DNA from: Viridibacterium sp047600765
GTDB taxonomy: Bacteria; Pseudomonadota; Gammaproteobacteria; Burkholderiales; Rhodocyclaceae
Direction of reading: 5' to 3'
Assembly: GCA_047600765.1 (NCBI GenBank)
Contig: JASGKF010000001.1
Span: 1,178,001-1,242,000, forward strand
Length of the DNA: 64,000 nt
Below, in pieces: positions 34,578 to 43,389 of the stretch. The position numbers and the translations under genes were made by a program. Below the pieces are notes generated by a model that made no database searches, was not told the origin of the DNA, and saw only the letters and a list, made by a program, of their open reading frames with translations. The stretch's first letter is position 1. Each line of letters starts with the position of its first letter.

Positions 34578-36809
34578 ATGAGCAAGCCCAATGACTTCGC
34601 AACCGTATCTGAGTTACCGTGCGGCATGCTCTCCAATGACGAACTGAACCAGATCCTCGACGCGCGCCACGGCGACCCCTTCCACGCGCTCGGCATGCAC
34701 GCAGCCAGCGATGGCGTACTGTGGGTGCGTTGCTTCTTGCCCGGCGCGCAAAGCGTCGAAGTCATCAACGGCGCCGACAAGCGCCTGCGCGGCAAGCTGG
34801 GCCTGCGCCACCCGGCCGGCTTCTTCGAAGGCCCGCTGAAAGCCACCGAACGCTTCCACTACCGCCTGCGCGTCACCTGGCAGGACGAGTCGCAGAGCAT
34901 CCTCGAAGACCCCTACCGCTTCCCGCCCGTGCTCGGCGAAAAAGATGTCTGGTGGCTTGCCGAAGGCACCCACCTGCGGCCTTACGAAATCCTCGGCGCA
35001 CGCGTGCGCGAACTCGACGGTGTCATCGGCACCAGCTTCGCCGTGTGGGCACCGAATGCCTCACGCGTCGCCGTGCTCGGCGATTTCAACTTCTGGGACA
35101 ACCGCCGTCACCCCATGCGCTGCCGTCGCGAGTGCGGCGTGTGGGAACTGTTCCTGCCCGAAGTACCCGAGGGCGCGCGCTACAAGTTCGAGATCCGCGC
35201 CGCGAATGGCCACGTGCTGCCGCTCAAGGCCGACCCTTATGCATTGCAGAGCGAACTTCGCCCCTCGACAGCCAGCGTGGTCTCGCACCTGCCCGACTAC
35301 GTGCCGGCCACCGACGAGCGCCGCCGCGCCAATGCGCACGACGCACCGGTCAGCATCTACGAAGTCCACCTCGGCTCCTGGCGCCGCAAGAACGGCCATG
35401 AGTGGCTGAACTGGGACGAGCTCGCCGACAACCTGATCCCCTACGCGCAGGACATGGGCTTCACCCACCTCGAACTGCTCCCCGTCAGCGAGCATCCCTT
35501 CGATGGCTCCTGGGGCTACCAGACCATCGGCCTGTTCGCGCCCACCTCGCGCTTCGGCGAGCCGGCCGGCTTCTCGCGCTTCGTGTCGCGCTGCCACGCC
35601 GCCGGCATGGGCTTGATCCTCGACTGGGTGCCGGCACACTTCCCGACCGATGCACACGGCCTCGCCAACTTCGACGGTACGCATCTCTACGAATACGCCG
35701 ATCCGCGCGAAGGCTTTCACCAGGACTGGAACACGCTGATCTACAACTTCGGCCGCACCGAAGTGCGCAACTTCCTCGTCGGCAACGCGCTGTACTGGCT
35801 CGATCGCTACGGCGTAGACGGCCTGCGCGTCGACGCCGTCGCCTCGATGCTCTACCGCGACTACAGCCGCAAGGAAGGCGAGTGGGTGCCCAACCAGTAC
35901 GGCGGCCGCGAGAACCTCGAAGCCATCGCCTTCCTCAAGCGCATGAACGAAGTGGTTGGCGGCGAGCGCCCGCAAGCCATCACGGCGGCCGAGGAATCCA
36001 CTTCCTACCCCGCCGTGTCACGTCCCACCTTCGACGGCGGCCTCGGCTTCCATTACAAGTGGAACATGGGCTGGATGAACGACACGCTGCGCTACATGGC
36101 GCGCGACCCCATCCACCGCAAGTACCACCACAACGAGCTCTCGTTCGGCCTGATGTACGCCTTCAGCGAACACTTCGTACTGCCGATCTCGCACGACGAA
36201 GTGGTGCACGGCAAGGGTTCGATGCTCAAGAAGATGCCCGGCGACCGCTGGCAGCAATTCGCCAACCTGCGCGCCTACTACGGCTTCATGTGGGGCCACC
36301 CCGGCAAGAAGCTGCTGTTCATGGGTTGCGAGTTTGCGCAGAACGACGAATGGAATGCCGACCGCAGCCTCGACTGGCATCTGCTCGAACACGGCCCCGA
36401 AGTCGACATGCACCGTGGCGTGCAACGCCTGGTACGCGACCTCAACCACTTCATGCGCCACCCCGCCCTGCACCAGCGCGACTTCGACGGCAACGGCTTC
36501 GAGTGGATCGAGCACTCCGACGCCGAGCGCTCGATTGCCAGCTTCATCCGCCACGGCGCCGACGGCAGCATGGTCGTGGTGGTTTGCAACTTCACGCCCA
36601 CGCCGCACAACGACATGCGCATCGGCGTGCCGCGCCTCGGCCGCTACGTCGAACGCATCAACACCGACTCGGCGTACTACGGCGGCAGCAACGTCGGCAC
36701 GCCGTTCTCTGCGACGTATGCCGATCACAACGGCGTCAGTGGCAAGGCGCACTCCATCGTGGTGAATGTGCCGCCGCTGGCGACGGTGATGTTTGAGTGG
36801 CAAGGATGA
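34578..36809 (+). CDS. glgB: 1,4-alpha-glucan branching enzyme
   Basis: A protein of 743 residues, full-length GH13 GlgB with the extra N-terminal domain (HALGMHAASDGVLWVRCFLPGA) before the CBM48 region (TSFAVWAPNASRVAVLGDFN). The catalytic barrel holds the nucleophile in GVDGLRVDAVASMLY, the acid/base Glu in TAAEEST and PISHDEVVHGKGS, with GFHYKWNMGWMND typical of branching enzymes. The C-terminal all-beta domain ends PPLATVMFEW. It creates alpha-1,6 branches in glycogen. Second gene of the operon, with 60 bases to glgX. Confidence 0.97.
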   Translation: MSKPNDFATVSELPCGMLSNDELNQILDARHGDPFHALGMHAASDGVLWVRCFLPGAQSVEVINGADKRLRGKLGLRHPAGFFEGPLKATERFHYRLRVTWQDESQSILEDPYRFPPVLGEKDVWWLAEGTHLRPYEILGARVRELDGVIGTSFAVWAPNASRVAVLGDFNFWDNRRHPMRCRRECGVWELFLPEVPEGARYKFEIRAANGHVLPLKADPYALQSELRPSTASVVSHLPDYVPATDERRRANAHDAPVSIYEVHLGSWRRKNGHEWLNWDELADNLIPYAQDMGFTHLELLPVSEHPFDGSWGYQTIGLFAPTSRFGEPAGFSRFVSRCHAAGMGLILDWVPAHFPTDAHGLANFDGTHLYEYADPREGFHQDWNTLIYNFGRTEVRNFLVGNALYWLDRYGVDGLRVDAVASMLYRDYSRKEGEWVPNQYGGRENLEAIAFLKRMNEVVGGERPQAITAAEESTSYPAVSRPTFDGGLGFHYKWNMGWMNDTLRYMARDPIHRKYHHNELSFGLMYAFSEHFVLPISHDEVVHGKGSMLKKMPGDRWQQFANLRAYYGFMWGHPGKKLLFMGCEFAQNDEWNADRSLDWHLLEHGPEVDMHRGVQRLVRDLNHFMRHPALHQRDFDGNGFEWIEHSDAERSIASFIRHGADGSMVVVVCNFTPTPHNDMRIGVPRLGRYVERINTDSAYYGGSNVGTPFSATYADHNGVSGKAHSIVVNVPPLATVMFEWQG

Positions 36810-36869
36810 GGTAAGCGCAAAGCTGGAAGAGACGAGATCGTTGAGCAACTAGAAGCACACACAACAACA

Positions 36870-38981
36870 ATGAACACACGCAGCGCCACCCTCAGCATCG
36901 GCCGCCCCTGGCCCCTCGGCAGCACCCCCGATGCCGGTGGCGTCAACTTCGCCGTCTACTCCGCCAACGCCACGCGCATCGAGCTGTGCCTGTTCGACGC
37001 CACCGGCACGCAGGAAGTCTCGCGCCTGCCCCTCGTCGGGCACACCGGCGACATCTTCCACGCATACCTGCCCGAAGCCGTGCCTGGCACCGTCTACGGC
37101 TTCCGCGCCTACGGCCCTTGGGCGCCGCAGGACGGCCACTACTTCAACCCGCACAAAATCTTGCTCGACCCCTACGCACGCGACATCGTCGGCAAGTTCG
37201 AATGGCGCGACGAGCAGTTCGCTTGCGACAAGGGCCAGGGCAACCGGCAAGAGCTGCAGCCCTCCACGCTCAACAACGCCGCCGTCGCACTGAAGGCACG
37301 TGTCACGCCCTGCGACGACTTCGACTGGGGTGGTGATGAGCACCCGGCCACACCGATGGCCGACACCGTCATCTACGAAGTGCACATCAAGGGCTTCTCG
37401 CAGCGCAATCCAGACATTCCGGAAGAGATTCGCGGCAGCTACGCCGGCCTCGCCCACAAGGCCTCGCTGGCCCACCTCAAGCGACTGGGCGTCACCGCGC
37501 TGTCCATCCTGCCCGTGCACTACCACGTTGACGAGCAGCGTCTCGTGCAGATGGGCCTCGTCAATTACTGGGGCTACAACAGCATCAACTTCTTCAGCCC
37601 CGACCCACGCTATGCCTCCGGCTGTGATGGCATGTCGGTGCGCGACGAGTTCCGTTACATGGTGCGCCAGCTGCATGCGGCCGGCATCGAGGTGATTCTC
37701 GACGTGGTCTACAACCACACCGGCGAAGGCGATGCCAGCGGCCCCTGCATCAGCTTCCGTGGCCTCGACAACGCCAGCTACTACCGCCTCGGCAGCGACA
37801 ACAAGCGCCACTTCATCAACGACACCGGCTGCGGCAACACCATGGACATCCGCCAGCCGGCGATGCTGCGCCTGGTGCTCGACAGCCTGCGCTACTGGGT
37901 CGAAGAGATGCACGTTGATGGCTTCCGCTTCGACCTCGCCCCCATCCTCGGCCGCACCGACACCGGCTTCGACAACCGCAGCGCTTTCTTCACCGCCATC
38001 GCGCAAGACCCTGTGCTGGCACGCGCCAAGATGATCGCCGAGCCCTGGGACGTCGGCCCCGGTGGCTACCAGGTCGGCAACTTCCCGCGCGGCTGGGGCG
38101 AGTGGAACGACCACTTCCGCGACGCCGTGCGCGGCTTCTGGCTGCGCGAGCAAGGCACGCGCGGCGACTTCGCCATGCGCCTGTGCGGATCAAGCGACCT
38201 GTTCCAGTCGCGTCGTCGCGAACCCGTCTCGTCGATCAACTACAGCATCTCGCACGACGGCTTCACGCTGCGCGACCTCGTCAGCTACAACGACCGCCAC
38301 AACCTCGCCAACGGCGAACACAACCGCGACGGCCACGGCCACAACCTCAGCAACAACTGCGGTATCGAAGGCCCGACGACTGACCCAGCCATCCTCACTC
38401 TGAGAGGACGCATGCAGCGCGCCCTGCTCGCCACCACCTTGCTCGCGCAAGGCACGCCCATGCTCGCCGCCGGCGACGAGCTGGGCCACAGCCAGCAAGG
38501 CAACAACAACCCCTACTGCCAGGACAACGCCATCACCTGGATAGATTGGTCACGCGCCGACGAAGACCTCATCGCCTACACCACGCGCGTGCTGGAACTG
38601 CGCCGCCAGGCCCTGCTGTTCGACAACCACTGGTACAGCGGCCTCACCGACCCGCTGGGTCTGCACGACCTCACCTGGCTCAACAGCTCGGGCGACATGC
38701 TGCAAGGGCAAGCGTGGCGCGACGGCGGTGAACGCGTACTCGGCTGCCTCATCGGCAAACCCGGCCGCGCTGGCGCGCCGCTGCTGCTGCTCATCAACGG
38801 CAGCCACGCCGACCGCCCCTTCATGCTGCCCGCCGGCGTGTGGCAAGCCTGGCTGGACAGCAGCGACCCGCGCGGCTACGCCAACTGGTACGAACAGGGC
38901 GAAGTGCCCTTCCCGCTCGCTGCGCACAGCGTTGTGCTGCTCGCGGCAGCCGGCGCACAGATCAAATTATTCGAGAGCTGA
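36870..38981 (+). CDS. glgX: Glycogen debranching enzyme GlgX
   Basis: A protein of 703 residues. The N-terminal CBM48 segment is PWPLGSTPDAGGVNFAVYS. The GH13 barrel follows with YWGYNSINFFSPDPRYAS, VVYNHTGEG, the nucleophile in HVDGFRFDLAPILGR, the acid/base in AEPWDVGPGGYQ, and SYNDRHNLANGEHNRDGHG. This is the isoamylase-type GlgX layout; it removes short alpha-1,6 stubs left by phosphorylase. Stop and malQ start are separated by 7 bases, so they are coupled. Confidence 0.96.
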   Translation: MNTRSATLSIGRPWPLGSTPDAGGVNFAVYSANATRIELCLFDATGTQEVSRLPLVGHTGDIFHAYLPEAVPGTVYGFRAYGPWAPQDGHYFNPHKILLDPYARDIVGKFEWRDEQFACDKGQGNRQELQPSTLNNAAVALKARVTPCDDFDWGGDEHPATPMADTVIYEVHIKGFSQRNPDIPEEIRGSYAGLAHKASLAHLKRLGVTALSILPVHYHVDEQRLVQMGLVNYWGYNSINFFSPDPRYASGCDGMSVRDEFRYMVRQLHAAGIEVILDVVYNHTGEGDASGPCISFRGLDNASYYRLGSDNKRHFINDTGCGNTMDIRQPAMLRLVLDSLRYWVEEMHVDGFRFDLAPILGRTDTGFDNRSAFFTAIAQDPVLARAKMIAEPWDVGPGGYQVGNFPRGWGEWNDHFRDAVRGFWLREQGTRGDFAMRLCGSSDLFQSRRREPVSSINYSISHDGFTLRDLVSYNDRHNLANGEHNRDGHGHNLSNNCGIEGPTTDPAILTLRGRMQRALLATTLLAQGTPMLAAGDELGHSQQGNNNPYCQDNAITWIDWSRADEDLIAYTTRVLELRRQALLFDNHWYSGLTDPLGLHDLTWLNSSGDMLQGQAWRDGGERVLGCLIGKPGRAGAPLLLLINGSHADRPFMLPAGVWQAWLDSSDPRGYANWYEQGEVPFPLAAHSVVLLAAAGAQIKLFES

Positions 38982-38988
38982 ACACTCC

Positions 38989-40476
38989 ATGCGACTCCCC
39001 CGCGCCAGCGGCATCCTGCTGCACCCCACTTCCCTGCCCGGCCCGCATGGCTCCGGCGATTTCGGTGCTGACGCCTACCGCTTCGTAGACTGGCTCGCCG
39101 CCGCCGGCCAGAAGCTCTGGCAGATCCTCCCGCTCGGCGGCATCGGCCCCGGCAACTCGCCCTACATGAGCAGTTCCGCCTTCGCCGGCAACGTGCTGCT
39201 CATCGATCTCGTCAACCTGCAGGTGCATGGCTGGCTCGAAGCCAGCGACCTCGAACCCGACGCCGGCTTCGACGCCGGCTCGCTCAACTTCGCCGCCGTG
39301 CATCCCTGGCGCATGGAACGCCTGCGCCGCGCCGCCGAGAATTTCGTCATCGGCGCCAGCGCCGAGCAACGGCAGGACTACATCAACTTCTGCATCAAGC
39401 AAGGCGGCTGGCTCAACGACTACGCGCTATTCATGTCGCTCGCCGATCACCACGGCTGGCAGGACTGGTGCGACTGGCCCTCAGGCCTCGCCCGTCGTCA
39501 GCAATCCGCACTCGAAGTCGCCGGGCAGCAGCACGCGCCACGCATCGCCTTCTGGAAATTCTGCCAGTGGAATTTCTTCCGCCAGTGGAAGAAGCTGCGT
39601 ACCTACGCCAACGAACGCGGCATCAAGATAGTTGGCGACGCCCCCATCTTCATCGCTGCGCAAAGTGCTGAAGTGTGGGCACGGCAGGACCTCTTCGAAC
39701 TCGACAGCAACGGCCGCCCGCAAGTGGTTGCCGGTGTGCCACCCGATGCGTTTTCAGAAACGGGACAACGCTGGGGCAACCCGCTCTACCGCTGGAGCGC
39801 GCACGCCAAGGAGAACTACCACTGGTGGATACAGCGCATCCGCCGCACATTCGAGCTCGTCAACGTCCTGCGCATCGACCACTTCCGCGGCTTCGCCGCG
39901 CACTGGGAAATCCCCGCCAGCGATGACCACGCCATGAACGGCCACTGGGTCACCGGCCCCGGTGCCGCACTGTTCAAGGCCATCGCCCAGGCCCTCGGCC
40001 CCATGCCCATCATTGCCGAAGACCTCGGCGTCATCACCCCCGACGTCGACGCCCTGCGCCTGCAATTCGAATTCCCCGGCATGCGCATCCTGCACTTCGC
40101 CTTCGGCAGTGGTCCCGACAACGCCTACCTGCCGCACAACTACACGCAAGACGCCGTCGTCTACACCGGCACCCACGACAACGACACCACCCAGGGCTGG
40201 TGGGCCGCCATCAGCGAGGCCGAACGCCAGCACGTGCGCGACTACCTCGCCTGCAGCGGCAACGACATCCACTGGACCCTCATCCGCGCCGCCTGCGCCA
40301 GCGTCGCCGACACGACGATCCACCCCATGCAGGACATCCTGGGCCTCGGATCAGAAGCGCGCATGAACTTCCCCGGCAAAGCTAAGGGCTACTGGCAGTG
40401 GCGCTTCGAGTGGTCGCAGTTGGAAGCGCGGCACGGGGAGTTGCTGGCGAGTTTGTGCAAGCTTTATCGGCGATGA
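38989..40476 (+). CDS. malQ: 4-alpha-glucanotransferase (amylomaltase)
   Basis: A protein of 495 residues, GH77, normal length for the short bacterial form. It starts MRLPRASGILLHPTSLPGPHGSGDFG, which is the standard opening. The catalytic features are LRIDHFRGFAAHWEIP (nucleophile Asp), IAEDLGVITPDV (acid/base Glu) and THDNDTTQGWW. It transfers maltooligosaccharide units so that short glucans from debranching can be reused. It is the last gene of the glycogen operon, and the integron cassette array begins less than 200 bases after its stop. Confidence 0.96.
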   Translation: MRLPRASGILLHPTSLPGPHGSGDFGADAYRFVDWLAAAGQKLWQILPLGGIGPGNSPYMSSSAFAGNVLLIDLVNLQVHGWLEASDLEPDAGFDAGSLNFAAVHPWRMERLRRAAENFVIGASAEQRQDYINFCIKQGGWLNDYALFMSLADHHGWQDWCDWPSGLARRQQSALEVAGQQHAPRIAFWKFCQWNFFRQWKKLRTYANERGIKIVGDAPIFIAAQSAEVWARQDLFELDSNGRPQVVAGVPPDAFSETGQRWGNPLYRWSAHAKENYHWWIQRIRRTFELVNVLRIDHFRGFAAHWEIPASDDHAMNGHWVTGPGAALFKAIAQALGPMPIIAEDLGVITPDVDALRLQFEFPGMRILHFAFGSGPDNAYLPHNYTQDAVVYTGTHDNDTTQGWWAAISEAERQHVRDYLACSGNDIHWTLIRAACASVADTTIHPMQDILGLGSEARMNFPGKAKGYWQWRFEWSQLEARHGELLASLCKLYRR

Positions 40477-40544
40477 GACGGCGCGACTGACGAAAGCGCA
40501 GCCCTCTGCGCTGCCTGTTCCACTCACTTGGCATCGTCAGACAC

Positions 40545-40654
40545 ATCCGCTAATGTCTCCAGATATAGACGTCAACATTTAGCAACATGCATCCAGCAAT
40601 GGAGGCTTATCTCCACCTATCGACACAGACTGTGTCGTCCACTTAACGTTAGAG
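40545..40654 (+). other. left junction of the cassette array (possible degraded attC or attI-like site)
   Basis: The segment ends in AACGTTAGAG, the same right-end core as the attC at 41763. Before it lies a perfect hairpin CGACACA-GAC-TGTGTCG (40621-40637). The conserved AAGCTGCGCTT centre of the other sites is absent, so this is not a standard member of the array. It may be a divergent attC, a primary attachment site, or the scar of lost DNA. Confidence 0.45.
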
Positions 40655-40667
40655 CTTGTCGAATTAA

Positions 40668-41036
40668 ATGCTCCGTCACTTATCCATGGCTGCCGTTTTG
40701 TTGCTGAGTTCGAGCCTCGCGCTAGCCGAGGTTTCAGACAAGGCGCCGTCAGTCGCAAAGCTTTGGTTAATGCCTATCGCTTTGTGCGCTCTTGCTGTCT
40801 TTATTGGTCGGGCTCGCAAGCGCTGGGCAATCATCTTGCTCACCGTCATCTGCCTTGCCTTGGCCTACAGCACCTACGATCTTGTTTCCGATCCCTATGT
40901 AGGCCCGGCGTTGCTTGCTGAGCAGGGCACCATGTACATTGGCTCAGCATACTGCGGGGCTATCGTCAGCCTCACCGGCTGTTTAATCGGCGCCCTCCTG
41001 GCATTCCGAGGAAGAGGAAAAACCAGTGGTGTGTGA
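40668..41036 (+). CDS. Cassette 1: small membrane protein, unknown
   Basis: A protein of 122 residues. Residues 1-20 look like a signal peptide or first helix (MAAVLLLSSSLALA-E). Three further hydrophobic helices follow (about 31-47, 52-70 and 92-113), so it is an inner-membrane protein. No family was recognised. It starts 14 bases after the left core site, and its stop is 7 bases before the next attC at 41043, typical cassette packing. Expression would depend on read-through from the glycogen operon or an internal promoter I cannot see. Confidence 0.65.
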   Translation: MLRHLSMAAVLLLSSSLALAEVSDKAPSVAKLWLMPIALCALAVFIGRARKRWAIILLTVICLALAYSTYDLVSDPYVGPALLAEQGTMYIGSAYCGAIVSLTGCLIGALLAFRGRGKTSGV

Positions 41037-41042
41037 AGTCCG

Positions 41043-41132
41043 CTCTAACCCGGCAGTCGAGATGGACGGCCACAAGCTGCGCTTGTGGTTCCCTTCGCTT
41101 CGCTCCGGCCGCCCCTCACTTCTACGTTAGTC
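41043..41132 (+). repeat. attC site A (90 bp)
   Basis: It runs from CTCTAAC to GTTAGTC. Inside is the hairpin CCACAAGCTGCGCTTGTGG and the arm pair GGCAGTCGAG / CCCCTCACTTCT. It is nearly the same type as attC C at 42224. Confidence 0.85.
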
Positions 41133-41135
41133 GTC

Positions 41136-41669
41136 ATGAAACTCACGCTGGACCATAACGTCATCATCGATTTGGCGAACGGGGCAAAGAATGTCTTGCG
41201 TCTTCGTGAATTACTTGACGATCCCGCGCATCAAGCTTATGTGGTCGAGATTGGGGCTTCAGAGATGCGTCAACGCGGTATTAGGCCGGATCGATACGAC
41301 CTCTTTGAGCAGCTATTGGAAGAAGCCGGAATTGCCAATTTGCCTCGGCTGATGCCATTGATGCTTTGGGGTGTAACTTTCTGGGATCACGGGATGTGGG
41401 CCAATAAAGAAATGACCACAAAAGCCAAGGAGATCGAAGACATCCTCTTTGGTGAGTCGCCGGTAATTGACATCAGCGGGGAATCGGACGACTCCCCAAA
41501 GAAGGCCACTTGGCTAAATCGAATCTGCGATGTTCACACCATGTGGTGCCACTTACACTACGGCAATGATTCATTTGTTACTTCAGACCGCAACTTCCAC
41601 AAGGCTACAAAGCTTCCGCGCTTACTCGCGATGGGGGCTGGAGCAATTTGTCGGCCGGAAGACCTATGA
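41136..41669 (+). CDS. Cassette 2: PIN-like domain protein
   Basis: A protein of 177 residues starting at the ATG 3 bases after attC A; the longer upstream reading would translate the attC itself. The N-terminal LDHNVIIDLANG and the C-terminal NDSFVTSDRNFHK match the strand motifs that carry the metal-binding acids in PIN nucleases, with EIGASEM between them. Middle helices are unlike the common VapC toxins, and no antitoxin gene is adjacent, so a stand-alone PIN-like RNase is the best guess. The domain assignment comes from motif spacing only. Confidence 0.6.
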   Translation: MKLTLDHNVIIDLANGAKNVLRLRELLDDPAHQAYVVEIGASEMRQRGIRPDRYDLFEQLLEEAGIANLPRLMPLMLWGVTFWDHGMWANKEMTTKAKEIEDILFGESPVIDISGESDDSPKKATWLNRICDVHTMWCHLHYGNDSFVTSDRNFHKATKLPRLLAMGAGAICRPEDL

Positions 41670-41670
41670 C

Positions 41671-41769
41671 GACTAACAATTCCGTCGAGAGGGACCGCCT
41701 GCAAGCTGCGCTTGCAGGTTCCCTTCGCGGCTTCGCCGCTACGGCGGCCCCTCACGTCAAACGTTAGAG
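41671..41769 (+). repeat. attC site B (99 bp)
   Basis: It runs from GACTAAC to GTTAGAG. It contains GCAAGCTGCGCTTGC and a second hairpin GCGGCTTCGCCGC. Sequence is almost identical to attC D at 42684 apart from paired changes in the first hairpin stem. Confidence 0.88.
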
Positions 41770-41775
41770 CTTCGC

Positions 41776-42195
41776 ATGAAAAATTTTCAGTCACTTATTG
41801 CAAGTATGTTGATGGTTGGCGGCTGCTCGTTAACAGCCCCCGTAGTCTCTCCTGAAACAGTCAACCTTGACGCATCAAAAGTGGTCAAATTAAAAGTAAG
41901 TGAAAGAAAGGAGGCGCAAAGCGGTATAGATGGATTCTTAATGTCCATAACAGACAAGAACGGACGAAAAGACCCTCTGCCGCGCACCTTCTTTCATCTT
42001 GTTCCTCGCGAAGCAACTTTGCTTCCGGGAAATTATGAAGTAGTGGTCAATTGCAACGGCCCCGGGTGGTACTCATATCCACGAATTAATATAAAAGCGG
42101 AGCCTGGTGTCACATACCTAATCAGTTGTGCGCCGGGTGAAGCTGCCGGACAGATTAAGCTTCTTGTTTCTACTGCCAAAACAAGCCCCCCTTAA
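41776..42195 (+). CDS. Cassette 3: lipoprotein, unknown
   Basis: A protein of 139 residues with a lipoprotein signal; the lipobox is VGGC, giving Cys at residue 17. The mature protein is predicted beta-rich: SKVVKLKVSERKEAQSG, then a C-terminal LLPGNYEVVVNCNGPGWYSYP and ITYLISCAPGE-like strands with two more cysteines. No family was recognised, although the LLPGNYEV pattern is common in small envelope carrier-type beta domains. A+T content is distinctly higher than in the core genes. It starts 6 bases after attC B. Confidence 0.65.
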   Translation: MKNFQSLIASMLMVGGCSLTAPVVSPETVNLDASKVVKLKVSERKEAQSGIDGFLMSITDKNGRKDPLPRTFFHLVPREATLLPGNYEVVVNCNGPGWYSYPRINIKAEPGVTYLISCAPGEAAGQIKLLVSTAKTSPP

Positions 42196-42223
42196 CTAGG
42201 CCTTTTTCGACGTACCAGGCCCG

Positions 42224-42313
42224 CTCTAACATGGCAGTCGAGCGGGACGCCCAAAAGCTGCGCTTTTGGGTTCCCTCCGCTTCGCTTCGGCGCCCCTCAC
42301 TTCTACGTTAGGC
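42224..42313 (+). repeat. attC site C (90 bp)
   Basis: It runs from CTCTAAC to GTTAGGC with central CAAAAGCTGCGCTTTTG. It closely resembles site A outside the hairpin stem. Confidence 0.87.
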
Positions 42314-42319
42314 GCTTCA

Positions 42320-42661
42320 ATGACAAATTCAGCGGCGAGCGTGCCCGAGCAAACAGAACGGCTTGCCTTAGCTGCGGTGGAATCGCATCCCTTACAGAAG
42401 GAGGCGATTAGTTGGCCTCACTGCGCAAGTGATGTATTCGAGAAGTCAAAGCAATTCGTTGATCGCATAAAGCTTGGACAAGAAGAGAAAACCCGCATTC
42501 AGTTAGCGCTCTTGGACGTAGAGACAGTGCTTGTAGTCAGTTATTGGACTTCCGAACGCAAACCGGAGCCTCTATCGGGGACCGGAAAACACTATGCGTT
42601 CTTCGTTCATCCCCGATCATTCGCCGTAGTTCATGCTGGAGTTGGTACGTGGCGCTCATGA
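42320..42661 (+). CDS. Cassette 4: small soluble protein, unknown
   Basis: A protein of 113 residues starting 6 bases after attC C. No signal peptide or membrane helix. The first half is helical and charged (KSKQFVDRIKLGQEEKTR) and the second half beta-rich (VETVLVVSYWTSE, KHYAFFVHPRSFAVVHAGVG). The overall look is of a small alpha+beta protein with a Tyr/Phe-rich sheet. Not recognised as any family. Typical of orphan cassette genes. Confidence 0.6.
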   Translation: MTNSAASVPEQTERLALAAVESHPLQKEAISWPHCASDVFEKSKQFVDRIKLGQEEKTRIQLALLDVETVLVVSYWTSERKPEPLSGTGKHYAFFVHPRSFAVVHAGVGTWRS

Positions 42662-42683
42662 TCTTGGTGGGACCATCAAAAGC

Positions 42684-42782
42684 GCCTAACAATTCCGTCG
42701 AGAGGGACCGCCCACAAGCTGCGCTTGTGGGCTCCCTTCGCGGCTTCGCCGCTACGGCCGCCCCTCACGTCAAACGTTAGAC
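42684..42782 (+). repeat. attC site D (99 bp)
   Basis: It runs from GCCTAAC to GTTAGAC, a fully consensus pair of ends (RYYYAAC and GTTRRRY). It contains CCCACAAGCTGCGCTTGTGGG and GCGGCTTCGCCGC. Confidence 0.9.
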
Positions 42783-42803
42783 ACTCCTATGCATGGCGAT
42801 TGC

Positions 42804-43277
42804 ATGAAGATATTGCGGACGCTTCTTGGTACATGTTTTGCAGCCGTCACCAGCCTTGCTTGTGTGGCCTCGGACATGCCACAGGGAGCTATCGGTATCT
42901 GTATGGCAGTTCCCTATGTAGAGCTTGGCACTCTATCTCCCGACGATTTCGGTACCTTTCGTGTAGAAGGTGCGGCGGCGTCATACTGGTACCTCGCACA
43001 GAAAAAGAATGTCGCGGAGGAGGCCGTTCGAGATATCAAGCTGGTTAGCCTGCCCAAACATGGGTCTATCAGCCCATATAAGTTATCAGGCAGCGGTGCT
43101 GATGCACTTCGCTACGTCCCAAACCCAGGATTCTTGGGTTCGGACAAGGCTGTCTATTTGGCAAAGGTGGAAGGTAAATCTATTCGGATCGAGTTCCACT
43201 TCAAGGCAACCAAGGCAGATATTGATCGCGGCGGTGACAAACAAGTTTGCAAGCGTTTCGAGTGGGTGATTTCTTAG
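42804..43277 (+). CDS. Cassette 5: secreted protein with Ig/cadherin-like fold region
   Basis: A protein of 157 residues from the ATG at MKILRTLLG, which gives a good signal peptide (cut near ACVAS); an ATG 15 bases earlier is possible. The mature region contains VSLPKHGSISPYKLSG, then YVPNPGFLGSDKAVYLAKVEGK, the pattern of Ig-like repeat domains in bacterial surface proteins (Y-x-P-x-x-G-F-x-G-x-D). No full-family match can be claimed. Likely exported; function unknown. Confidence 0.6.
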   Translation: MKILRTLLGTCFAAVTSLACVASDMPQGAIGICMAVPYVELGTLSPDDFGTFRVEGAAASYWYLAQKKNVAEEAVRDIKLVSLPKHGSISPYKLSGSGADALRYVPNPGFLGSDKAVYLAKVEGKSIRIEFHFKATKADIDRGGDKQVCKRFEWVIS

Positions 43278-43289
43278 TATGACCCAGCG

Positions 43290-43382
43290 GTCTAACACTA
43301 CAGTCGATGGGATCGCCACAAGCTGCGCTTGTGGTTCCCTCCGCGCAGCGCGCTCCGGCGCCCGCTTACTTCCACGCTAGAC
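43290..43382 (+). repeat. attC site E (93 bp), degenerate right core
   Basis: It runs from GTCTAAC to GCTAGAC, so the nearly invariant GTT is GCT here and recombination at this end may be impaired. The central hairpin is CCACAAGCTGCGCTTGTGG. Confidence 0.82.
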
Positions 43383-43389
43383 ACCACAA

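Noticed and set aside
40477..40660. Integron integrase or clear attI next to malQ
   Set aside because: The space is under 200 bases and contains no open frame that could encode a tyrosine recombinase.
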